Shown here piece after piece: positions 1-6,316 of a stretch of DNA of 7,701 bases; the first letter of the stretch is position 1, and each line of letters opens with the position of its first letter. The DNA comes from Planctomycetota bacterium (GTDB lineage: Bacteria; Planctomycetota; Planctomycetia; Planctomycetales; Planctomycetaceae): NCBI GenBank assembly GCA_027622115.1, contig JAQBZS010000320.1:1-7701 (forward strand), in the 5' to 3' direction. The notes under the pieces were generated by a model. The model did no database searches and was not told the DNA's origin. It saw only the letters and a list, made by a program, of their open reading frames with translations. The position numbers and the translations under genes were made by a program.

Positions 1-300
1 GGACTGGTGGTGATGACGAGTTCGACGGGTCGGGAGGAGTCCGAAGAGCGAGCCGCCTGGGGTCACGGCGCGTTCGCGCTGGCGTTGATCGAGGGCTTGA
101 GCGGGAAGCATGGTTACTCACCGGCTGCGGCTCCGGCGAAAACGCGTCTGCCTGCGGACCAGAACACCGACGGCGTGATCGAGCTGAAAGAGCTGGACGT
201 GTACGTGACCCAGCGCGTGAGAGAACTGACATCCGGAGCCCAGCACCCGGTAACCCGCAGCGGAGACATCCCCAGCTTCCCGCTGGCGGCGTCGAAGTGA
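1..300 (+). CDS. Caspase-family (peptidase C14-like) protein, C-terminal fragment
   Basis: The reading frame is open from the first base, so this is the last 99 codons of a longer gene that starts outside the window; the ATG at 7 is internal. The segment SSTGREESEERAAWGHGAF followed by ALALIEGLSG matches the end of the caspase-like fold in bacterial peptidase C14 proteins, where a serine-rich strand and a WGHGxF motif precede a helix ending in GL. The next part, DQNTDGVIELKELDVYV, is the usual D-x-N-x-DG-x-I-x-x-x-EL segment of these proteins, followed by QHPV. The catalytic His and Cys lie upstream and cannot be checked. In planctomycetes such domains are often fused to WD40 repeats or other modules, but nothing here shows which. 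The next gene on the same strand begins 154 bases later and could be co-transcribed. The family assignment is from remembered motif patterns. Confidence 0.8.
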   Translation, partial: GLVVMTSSTGREESEERAAWGHGAFALALIEGLSGKHGYSPAAAPAKTRLPADQNTDGVIELKELDVYVTQRVRELTSGAQHPVTRSGDIPSFPLAASK

Positions 301-336
301 TCGCGAGATTGAGTGAGAGTGACGCGATGAATGCAA

Positions 337-386
337 CGCCACGGGAATTCTGTGGCGATTCAGACTTTTTTCAGGAAGAAACTCTG
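337..386 (+). terminator. Possible hairpin pair (weak terminator-like or mRNA structure)
   Basis: Two small hairpins lie in the gap after the caspase-like gene. The first pairs CGCCAC (337-342) with GTGGCG (352-357) around a 9-base loop; a run of six T's (366-371) starts eight bases after it, too far for a standard intrinsic terminator. The second, 361-386, folds CAGACTTTTTTC against GAAGAAACTCTG with one mismatch and one G-U pair. They could terminate the upstream transcript or only structure the leader of the cytochrome gene. This is weak evidence. Confidence 0.25.
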
Positions 387-440
387 ACTTGCTTCGTTCC
401 GAGTGTGGGACGGGATTCGAGCCACAAAATTGATTACTCC

Positions 441-446
441 AGGGGG
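441..446 (+). promoter_or_regulatory. Ribosome binding site of the cytochrome gene
   Basis: AGGGGG ends eight bases before the ATG at 455. It supports that start, which also gives a clean signal peptide directly at the N-terminus. Confidence 0.6.
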
Positions 447-454
447 TTGTTCTG

Positions 455-1837
455 ATGACATGCTGCTTTCCGCTGATCGCTCTGGTTGTGCTGTTGACCT
501 CGCAGGCCTCGCGTGGTGACGTGACCGGTGATGAACTTGACCAGCAGGTTGTTGAGGTGCTGCGGGCGCGCTGCACCGTCTGTCACGACGACCGGGGAGC
601 CGACGCGGCGGGCGATGTGAATCAGCTCACCGATCTGGCCTGGTTGTCAAATCCAGAGACTGGTTACGTCGATACCGACTCGCCCGCGGATTCCGACTTG
701 CGAGCGGTCATCATCGGCACCGTCGGCGAGCCACCTCGCATGCCAGTGCGGAAGTACAAAGACAGTGTGTGGAACGGGACGCCATCAAGGGACGAAATCA
801 GAACGATCAAGAAGTGGATTGATCGCGGTGGTCCGAGCGAACTGTACCGCCAGCAGGCTGCCGAAGCGGCTCGGAAGGCGCAGCGAACCGACATTCCCGA
901 GCGAGCGATCGTCGAACGCATCGCTGCGGACCTCGGCCAGCTTCGCGATCTGCAGTTGAAGAACGCGCGATACCTCACGCTCACCAATCTCCACAACATG
1001 GACAGCGTCTCAGGAGACGATCTGGAGCTGTACCGGCAGGGAGTGGTGAAGCTGCTCAACAGCCTGTCGCGGTCGAGTCAGGTGCTTGGTACGGATCAGT
1101 CCAGCGCGGCAAATCGCCTGGTTGCCGTCGACGAGGAACGCACCATCTTCCGTTTCGATCTGCGGGACATCGGCTGGAAGTCCCACGACTGGGAACGCGT
1201 GCTGAAACATTATCCGTACGGCCTGATTCATCGTGACGGCGTCGGCCGAGCAGTCTACAAACTCACCAGCAGCCGCTTTCCGTACATGCGGGCCGACTGG
1301 TTCGTCTTTGCGACCGCTCAGCCGCCGCTGTATCACGACCTGGTCGGTATCCCGAAAACGCTGCCGGAACTGGAGAAGCGGCTGGGGGTCGATCGCATCG
1401 AGCAGATTCGGGCTCGAAAAGTGCATCGAGCCGGGCTGCCGGCTGACTCGAACGTTTCGCGCAATAACCGGCTGCTTGAACGACTGACCTTCCCCGGAGG
1501 TTACTACCACATCAGCTACGACTTCGCTCGAAACGACAACCGCGCGAACTTCTTCGAGAACCCGCTCGGACCGGTTGGTGCCTTCAAGACAGAATTTGCT
1601 TTTGAGCACGATGGTGGCGAGGTCATCTATCGACTGCCCAACGGATTCCAGGCGTACGCACTGGTCAAGTCGAACGGCGAACGATTGAGTATCGCGCCGT
1701 CGGCCATCGTCGAAGATGGCACGATGCCCGGTGGGTTGATCTTTAACGGCATCTCATGCCTGAGCTGCCACTACGACGGCATGAAACCTGAATCGTCTGC
1801 ACTAACCGGCGGGTGGGGGTTGGCTGCGACTCGTTGA
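455..1837 (+). CDS. Secreted c-type cytochrome-like protein, 3' end truncated by an IS remnant
   Basis: The 460-residue product starts with a hydrophobic signal peptide (about residues 1-20, PLIALVVLLTSQAS), so it is probably exported to the periplasm or cell surface. A CTVCH haem-binding motif lies at residues 40-44 in a short cytochrome-like domain of the type common in planctomycetes, with a possible distal ligand in the PPRMPV segment (about 93-98). A helical, charged linker follows (about 135-210), then a long domain rich in aromatic residues that I do not recognise. A second motif, CLSCH, is at 435-439. The protein runs only 21 residues past it. The last roughly 11 residues (LTGGWGLAATR) are encoded by the flanking IS remnant read backwards, so the natural C-terminus is missing. 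The role is presumably electron transfer or haem-dependent redox chemistry; the partner is unknown. The upstream caspase-like gene may be in the same transcript. Whether the truncated product is made or works is unknown; it may be a pseudogene. Confidence 0.75.
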   Translation: MTCCFPLIALVVLLTSQASRGDVTGDELDQQVVEVLRARCTVCHDDRGADAAGDVNQLTDLAWLSNPETGYVDTDSPADSDLRAVIIGTVGEPPRMPVRKYKDSVWNGTPSRDEIRTIKKWIDRGGPSELYRQQAAEAARKAQRTDIPERAIVERIAADLGQLRDLQLKNARYLTLTNLHNMDSVSGDDLELYRQGVVKLLNSLSRSSQVLGTDQSSAANRLVAVDEERTIFRFDLRDIGWKSHDWERVLKHYPYGLIHRDGVGRAVYKLTSSRFPYMRADWFVFATAQPPLYHDLVGIPKTLPELEKRLGVDRIEQIRARKVHRAGLPADSNVSRNNRLLERLTFPGGYYHISYDFARNDNRANFFENPLGPVGAFKTEFAFEHDGGEVIYRLPNGFQAYALVKSNGERLSIAPSAIVEDGTMPGGLIFNGISCLSCHYDGMKPESSALTGGWGLAATR

Positions 1838-2600
1838 TGGAAGGCTCCTTCCGCCATGACCGCGGCGGCGTCGGGCGATTCCACGCCCTCGGGGCCGGCG
1901 ATTTTGTCCATCAGCGTGAGGGCGGCGAAGACGGTGACCTCGGCCTGCGCCATGTCGACTCGTTCGGCTCCGATGCGTTCGGTGAGCCGTTCGATCCGCT
2001 TCTTGCCCAACACCAATTCCAGCAGCTTGGCCATGGCGACTTCGCCCAGCCGGAACGATTTGAGCAGCGTGCCGATGTAGGACGTTTTCTCGATCATTGC
2101 GGGCGAAAGCAGCTTATCCACATCAATCCCGAGTGCTTTGGCCTGAGGGAAAAAAATCCCGCCGAGCTTTCGCCAGGCGGGTCTTGGGCTGATTCCATTG
2201 GACTTCTCCAGCCGGCGTCTCCAGCTTGGACGGGAGCGGGTGCTTTTCGTCGAGGCTTGCGGTTTCGCCGTCGTTCTGAAGGGCATCATCGGGCGTGTGT
2301 TTGGCCTGCTCAAGGACCGACTGCTCCATGAAGAGCCGACCGAGTTCGAGCCCGATGTCCATGCCTTGATCTTCAATCTGAGCGAATCGAGTGCCCCATT
2401 CGGGGAAGGCCTCGTCGCCGTAAACGATCTCCCTGATCTCTTCGGCGACCGCAGCCAATTTGCGAGCGACTTCGGGCGAGATTCCATTCTTGGATCGGGT
2501 CATGTCGACATCCTTGTCGAGAGGAAGCGGGCGAGAAATTGAGCAAGATTTATAGCGGATGCCGGCCGAGAATTCCGAGCCCAAACTTCCCGACTCCTCG
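1800..2600 (-). mobile_element. Insertion sequence remnant (ISKra4-like), boundaries uncertain
   Basis: This region covers the broken transposase and an unmeasured stretch upstream of its start. The 1800 edge is inferred from where the cytochrome reading frame loses its family-like sequence. The 2600 edge is a guess: I could not identify terminal inverted repeats or a target duplication. The cytochrome's missing 3' part is not visible on the far side, so the structure is a deletion or rearrangement, not a simple insertion. Confidence 0.45.
1806..2503 (-). pseudogene. ISKra4-family-like transposase, frameshifted and truncated
   Basis: The minus-strand ATG at 2503 follows an AAGGA Shine-Dalgarno-like sequence and opens MTRSKNGISPEVARKLAAVA. 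The first frame runs through GMDIGLELGR and ARRDFFP, then stops after SGQSTRD. The homologous continuation, FFPQAKALGIDVDKLLSP, then TLLKSFRLGEVAMAKL and IERLTERIGAERV, is in another frame. The switch lies at seven A's on the plus strand (2150-2156); reading one T fewer on the coding strand restores RRDFFPQAKALG. The order RRDFFP, then ALGID..LSP, then the helical region ending in GAERV, is the layout I recall for N-terminal halves of ISKra4-type transposases. The sequence ends around the place where the first catalytic Asp is expected; the local text is AVMAEGAF, not the usual DGG. The rest of the catalytic domain is absent, so this cannot be an active transposase. The left boundary is approximate, because it merges into the cytochrome gene at about 1798-1815. 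Family assignment is from memory of conserved blocks. Confidence 0.7.
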
Positions 2601-2989
2601 CGGATCACCCACTATGAAGCGAATTCAAAGATTTCCGATCTTGACGTTTTCGCACCACCAGTTCCTGTGCGAACCCCGACGCGCACCTCACGACGGCCAC
2701 GCCGTGGACTGATCTTGATTCAACTTTTGAACGCGGACACAATCCCCGCCTCCTCTCTTGGTCTCTGCGCCAATCCTCTCTCTGCCTCATCACTTCATCT
2801 CACCTCCGGTCCTTGGAATCACCTGCACGGCGCGCAATTGCGTGACGCTGCCGTGCATACCGCCCATCAATCTCCGTCCAGTTCATCAGCCGTTGCGCTC
2901 GCCGCACCGACCTGATCGAAACGATAAATGCGGTCGGGTTGATTGGCGAATTGGGTTGATCTCGGGAAGTCTCCTCGGAAATTCCGACC
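2504..2989. other. Gene-poor stretch between the IS remnant and the membrane-protein gene
   Basis: I see no convincing gene here. The open frames on both strands have compositions (long runs of Arg, Ser, Pro or His) typical of chance frames. The part next to 2504 is probably the leader and end of the IS. A small inverted repeat, TTCGCAC (2649-2655) against GTGCGAA (2667-2673), is present without a T-run. The promoter of the gene at 2990 should lie towards the right end, but no clear -35/-10 pair could be assigned. Confidence 0.5.
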
Positions 2990-3640
2990 ATGAGTCTACT
3001 TCAGAACCCCTTGCGCCTGGTCTTGAAGGCGCTGGCGGAAGACTGCTCTCCGAAACAACTGGCGATGGGTGTCGCCTTGGGCATGATGCTGGGGTTGTTG
3101 CCCAAGGGGAATCTGCTGGCCATCGCGTTGATGACCGTGTTCTGTGCGGCTCGCATCAATCTCGGTGTGGGAACTTTGGCCGCACTGGTGTTTTCGGGGA
3201 TCGCTGTCTTCCTCGATCCCGTGACGCATGTGATCGGCATGAATGTCTTGACGGCGGAATGGCTCCGGCCGGCTTGGACTATGTTCTACAACATGCCCGT
3301 TGCCCCGTGGACTCGGTTCAACAACACCGTGGTGCTTGGCAACCTCATCGTCGGCGTGGTGCTGTTTTATCCCACGTATCGCATTGGCGTCGTCGGCTTC
3401 ACCCGCATCTCGCCGCGAGTGGCGGAATTGATCGGTCGATCGAGGCTCGCACGCTGGCTGTGGAAGAAACCGGGCAGCATTTTGGATCACGTTCCGCAAC
3501 CGGTCGTGGTGGCAAGCGCGTCATCGCCCGCCGCGAGTGAGATTCCACTCACCGACGCGATCGATCCCTTCGACCGCCGCGATCCGCCGGCTGCTCCCGA
3601 AGTAGCGCCGAGCGATTTACCGCAACGAGTCGCCGCTTAA
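2990..3640 (+). CDS. TIGR03546-type (DUF2062-like) small membrane protein
   Basis: The 216-residue protein begins MSLLQNPLRLVLKALAEDCS, then PKQLAMGVALGMMLGLLPKG, a glycine-rich hydrophobic start like DUF2062 proteins and the uncharacterised family TIGR03546. Hydrophobic segments lie at about residues 23-39, 41-55, 60-82 and 112-128, so it is an inner-membrane protein. The last ~50 residues are Pro/Ala-rich and probably disordered. The family is known mainly for being encoded next to a TIGR03545 member, and that is what follows here, 216 bases downstream, on the same strand. No strong Shine-Dalgarno sequence precedes the ATG; the start is supported by the family-like N-terminus. The biochemical function is not known. 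A role with its partner in the envelope is inferred from the membrane segments and the partner's AsmA-like features. Confidence 0.8.
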   Translation: MSLLQNPLRLVLKALAEDCSPKQLAMGVALGMMLGLLPKGNLLAIALMTVFCAARINLGVGTLAALVFSGIAVFLDPVTHVIGMNVLTAEWLRPAWTMFYNMPVAPWTRFNNTVVLGNLIVGVVLFYPTYRIGVVGFTRISPRVAELIGRSRLARWLWKKPGSILDHVPQPVVVASASSPAASEIPLTDAIDPFDRRDPPAAPEVAPSDLPQRVAA

Positions 3641-3666
3641 GGCCGAAGCCGAAACAACTTGAACAA

Positions 3667-3812
3667 TTAAGGGGCGACGCTGAAATTAAACCGGCATTTG
3701 ATGTAGTAGCGGGATTCGCCAGAATTCAGTCTCGATCCGGCTGAATTCTGGCGAATCCAGCTACGGCAACTCGCATGCCAAATGCCGGTTTAGTTTCAGC
3801 GCCGTCCCTTAA
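3667..3812. repeat. Nested inverted-repeat (MITE-like) element with TTAA ends
   Basis: The outer arms 3667-3700 and 3779-3812 are inverted repeats matching at 31 of 34 positions, beginning TTAAGGG and ending CCCTTAA. Inside, arms 3706-3729 and 3741-3764 match at 23 of 24 positions around an 11-base loop; their core is GGATTCGCCAGAATTCAG. The mismatches in the outer arms are all transitions, two of which would still pair as G-U in RNA. No coding frame lies inside. Because TTAA is its own reverse complement, the ends can be either part of the repeat or a TTAA (or TA) target duplication. The structure fits a small non-autonomous transposon or dispersed palindromic repeat. It would form a strong hairpin in transcripts of either strand and could separate expression of the two flanking genes. 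Confidence 0.8.
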
Positions 3813-3845
3813 GACCGACCGCGAAGTCACTGAGTCCACTTGTTT

Positions 3846-3849
3846 GGAG
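3846..3849 (+). promoter_or_regulatory. Ribosome binding site of the TIGR03545-type gene
   Basis: GGAG is seven bases upstream of the ATG at 3857. It supports this start, which places the membrane anchor at the very N-terminus. It lies outside the palindromic element, so the element does not remove the translation signal. Confidence 0.55.
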
Positions 3850-3856
3850 CACGAGC

Positions 3857-5617
3857 ATGCGATGGAGTTACGTGGTTCCGCGAGTTGTGATTGTCACCGC
3901 GGTGTGGTGGTTCTTCACTTTCGGCTTTGACCCCTTGCTGCGGCGGGGGGCGGTGTCTTCGTCTCAGTTGGTGTTCGGGGCCAAAGTGGACGTCGAAGAT
4001 CTTGAAACGGGCTTTTTCCCGCCGAGCATTTCGTTGGGCAAGACGGCCGTGGCCAATCGATTTCGACCGGGACGCAACCTGTTCGAATTCGATTCCCTGC
4101 AACTTCGACTGGAATCCGACCCGCTGCTCAACGGGGTGCTCGTCATCAAAAACGCCGAACTTCACGGTCTGCGGTGCGACACGGACCGAGCCGACTCGGG
4201 AAAAGTCGCGTTGACTGCGGGCGACATTGAACGGCGAAAAGCGGTGGACGAGCTGCGAAAGCAATTCCAACAACTCGGGAAACAATGGCTCAACGCGGCG
4301 GTCGATGGGCTGAAACAAACGTTCGATCCGAAGAACCTCAATACCATCAGAACCGCCCTGGTGATCGACGGCGAATGGCGGACGCGATTTGAAGACTTGA
4401 CCGCTCGGGTCAAGCGTCTCGAAGTTCGAGTCAAAGGATTGGAGACACTGTTCAAGAACTTCAAGACGCAACGTGATGTCTTGCAGCAGGTGAACGGAGC
4501 CGCTCGGCTGGTGACCGAAACCGATCAAATCCTGCTGGAATTCCAGTCGATCCGTAACGACTTGCAGCAGCTCGGGCCGATCGTTCAGCGAGACTTCACA
4601 CGTCTGGACGCCGCTCGGCGAGATGACTTCGAAAAGGCGAAAACCATCGGCACGTTGTTGTCGTTCGATGCGCAGAAGATTTCTGAAACGCTGCTGGGCC
4701 AGGAAGCGGCGCAGCAATTGACGAAGACCATGAGTTGGGTGCGGGAGATTCGTCGTCAGGTGGATGCCGCACAGCAAAAGAAGCCCAAGGACAAGCGTTT
4801 CCGTGGCGAGGACATCGAGTTTGCGCGGCCCAACCCGCAACCGTGGTTCGTGGTGGAGAATTTGGTGGTGTCGGGCGAACTCAGCATCGACGGCGATCCC
4901 ATTACGGTCACGGGACGTGTCCAGGGGCTGACGTCCGACGCCGGTCTCTACGGCAAGCCCACCGAGATTCATTTGGAGTCGGACGGCCGCGAGAAACTCA
5001 ATGTGGACTTGATCATCGACCAATCGCAACCGCAAACGAAGCAGCACTTATGCATCCGATTTGAGCCCCTCGAATCCAAACGCCTGCAACTTGGCGAAGA
5101 GGGCGGTCAGCGGCTTACGGTTTCCGCGGAGCAAAGCGTGTGGTCGGTGGATTTGCACTTTCACGGCGACCAAATCAATGGCGTTGTCGCTTTCAACCAC
5201 AACGATGTCGTCCTGACTTACGACGAGCCGGCTGATTCGCGAGCACCCGTTCAACTGGCCCGCATTCTGCAAAACACACTGGACGCGATCACTTCGATTC
5301 AATTGAACGTGCAAGTCTCCGGTCGAGTGGATAGTCCCGAGTTGAAGTTGGATTCCAACTTGGGAGATCAGATCAGCAGGGCGTTGAATGCCGCGTTGGT
5401 CCAGGAGATCGACGTCTATCGCCAGCAGTTTGCCCAGCAGGTGGATGCCGTCGCCGTCGAACGCATCCGCGAATTGCAGAACGGGCTGAAGCAGGAGTAC
5501 GCGGTGTTGCTCGATTTGGTGAAGCTCAACGAAGACCAACTCAATGCGTGGAAGGCTCAATTGCCGGCTGCCCAATTGCCGAATCAACTCTTGAACCGAT
5601 TTCTGAAACGCAACTGA
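3857..5617 (+). CDS. TIGR03545-type, AsmA-like membrane-anchored coiled-coil protein
   Basis: The 586-residue protein opens with one membrane segment (about residues 5-24, VVPRVVIVTAVWWFFTFGF), then DPLLRRG and a stretch (GAKVDVEDLETGFFPPSISL, then LFEFDSLQLRLESDPLL, then LVIKNAELHGLR) typical of AsmA-like N-termini: beta strands describing nested lipid-transport-protein-like repeats. Residues about 120-310 are helical, with heptad-like segments at 170-245 (LTARVKRLEVRVKGLETLF), suggesting a long coiled coil. A second beta-rich region starts near 315 (GEDIEFARPNPQPWFVVENL) and continues to about 485; the C-terminus is helical and Gln-rich. The length is close to what I recall for TIGR03545 (roughly 550 residues). 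That family is rare, found in bacteria with outer membranes, and usually paired with TIGR03546, as here. By topology, most of the protein should be periplasmic. Function is unknown; lipid or envelope traffic is an inference from AsmA resemblance only. Confidence 0.85.
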   Translation: MRWSYVVPRVVIVTAVWWFFTFGFDPLLRRGAVSSSQLVFGAKVDVEDLETGFFPPSISLGKTAVANRFRPGRNLFEFDSLQLRLESDPLLNGVLVIKNAELHGLRCDTDRADSGKVALTAGDIERRKAVDELRKQFQQLGKQWLNAAVDGLKQTFDPKNLNTIRTALVIDGEWRTRFEDLTARVKRLEVRVKGLETLFKNFKTQRDVLQQVNGAARLVTETDQILLEFQSIRNDLQQLGPIVQRDFTRLDAARRDDFEKAKTIGTLLSFDAQKISETLLGQEAAQQLTKTMSWVREIRRQVDAAQQKKPKDKRFRGEDIEFARPNPQPWFVVENLVVSGELSIDGDPITVTGRVQGLTSDAGLYGKPTEIHLESDGREKLNVDLIIDQSQPQTKQHLCIRFEPLESKRLQLGEEGGQRLTVSAEQSVWSVDLHFHGDQINGVVAFNHNDVVLTYDEPADSRAPVQLARILQNTLDAITSIQLNVQVSGRVDSPELKLDSNLGDQISRALNAALVQEIDVYRQQFAQQVDAVAVERIRELQNGLKQEYAVLLDLVKLNEDQLNAWKAQLPAAQLPNQLLNRFLKRN

Positions 5618-6104
5618 TTGGGCGCCGTCATTCACGTCAGTTCGTGAACGTCCTAATGGTCTTTGAGCAGCACGCCCAGTCGTCGCCAAGAACGGGACGC
5701 TCATCGCCCGTCAGAACGTACGAGTGCAAATCGCCGACCTGCCTTCCAGCCTACGACTCGCGGTGACGCCCCAAAGCACCGTCTGTCGCGGCGACCGAGT
5801 GGCGATGCGGGTCAGGGTTGCGAACTTTCGCTGGCGACCGGCCATTCGTTTTACCTATCGAGACGCTGGCCGCGTGGCAGACTGATTGCCACGCTCGTCG
5901 GGGTCGGCATGTTGGTGGGATTGGAGGCCGGCGGAATTGGACAGGCGCTCTACGGCTTGTTGTTCGGAATCCAGGTGGCACCGCAACTTGGATTGTGATT
6001 GGCTGGGGACTGTTTCTCGAATGCTGAATGAGTCCGTGGCGACGCCAGCCAAATTTCAAGACCGCATCCGCCGCCGACTGCTATTTGCCGTCGCGACGTC
6101 CGCC
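5618..6104. other. Gene-poor stretch after the TIGR03545-type gene
   Basis: No intact gene could be supported. A short inverted repeat, TTCACG (5631-5636) against CGTGAA (5643-5648), lies 13 bases after the stop codon at 5617; without a T-run it is only a possible terminator. The remainder holds the possible coding relic described separately and leads into the tandem repeat at 6105. Confidence 0.45.
5667..5885 (+). pseudogene. Possible decayed coding fragment, unidentified
   Basis: Between a TGA at 5664 and a TGA at 5883, one frame encodes about 72 residues with protein-like composition: AKNGTLIARQNVRVQIADLP, then SSLRLAVTPQSTVCRGDRVA and MRVRVANFRWRPAIRFTY. The alternating hydrophobic pattern suggests a beta-sandwich strand series. 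There is no suitable start codon near its beginning, and no other frame carries on convincingly past the stop, though a hydrophobic Gly-rich segment (TLVGVGMLVGLEAGG) is readable in another frame just downstream. It could be the debris of a larger secreted-protein gene or a chance open frame. I do not recognise the family. Confidence 0.25.
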
Positions 6105-6183
6105 GACTCAATCCGTCCGCTGACTCAATCCGTCCGCTGACTCAATCCGTCCGCTGACTCAATCCGTCCGCTGACTCAATCCG
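6105..6183. repeat. 17-bp tandem repeat, 4.6 copies
   Basis: The unit GACTCAATCCGTCCGCT occurs four times without visible change (6105-6121, 6122-6138, 6139-6155, 6156-6172), followed by a partial copy GACTCAATCCG (6173-6183). The bases just left of the array (GTCCGCC) resemble the end of a unit. The period is not a multiple of three and no gene crosses the array. The perfect identity suggests recent slippage expansion. It ends 133 bases before the start of the Uma2-type gene, so it lies in that gene's upstream region. Confidence 0.95.
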
Positions 6184-6306
6184 GAAACGACCCAGACCCA
6201 CTCAGACCCCGTGCAGCAATTCTGAGAATAGTTTTGGGCCAGGATGTGCTATCTTGGCGCATCCGAAAGCGTCACTTTTTTGCGGAATCTTTTTGAGTCC
6301 TTTACT

Positions 6307-6310
6307 GGAG
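6307..6310 (+). promoter_or_regulatory. Ribosome binding site deciding the Uma2 start
   Basis: GGAG lies six bases before the ATG at 6317. The frame can also be opened at a TTG at 6254, but that would add 21 residues of poor, non-conserved sequence, so the ATG at 6317 is preferred. Confidence 0.6.
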
Positions 6311-6316
6311 ACGGAG

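Noticed and set aside
1010..1609. Minus-strand open frame within the cytochrome gene
   Set aside because: It is opposite a gene with signal peptide, ribosome binding site and haem motifs; no domain is visible in it.
1839..1852. GGAAGG-CT-CCTTCC palindrome as an IS terminal repeat
   Set aside because: It lies inside sequence that still reads as transposase (AEGAFHQ), and no matching repeat was found at the other end.
1813..2542. Plus-strand open frames across the IS remnant
   Set aside because: They are antisense shadows of the transposase, whose conserved blocks are all on the minus strand.
2504..2608. Upstream extension of the transposase start to 2608
   Set aside because: The ATG at 2503 has a Shine-Dalgarno-like AAGGA and begins a family-like N-terminus; the extra 35 residues look non-coding.
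2758..3540. 260-codon plus-strand open frame overlapping the TIGR03546-type gene
   Set aside because: Its composition is His/Arg/Gly/Ser-rich and chance-like, and the overlapping frame at 2990 has clear membrane-protein and family character.
3827..5047. Long minus-strand open frame (406 codons) opposite the AsmA-like gene
   Set aside because: It is the mirror of a strongly family-like plus-strand gene; its product is rich in Arg, His, Gln and Leu runs with no recognisable domain.
6105..6183. CRISPR array
   Set aside because: The 17-bp units abut directly with no spacers, and no cas gene is present.
6254..6316. TTG start adding 21 residues to the Uma2 protein
   Set aside because: The ATG at 6317 has GGAG at a good distance and the added peptide looks unlike a Uma2 N-terminus.
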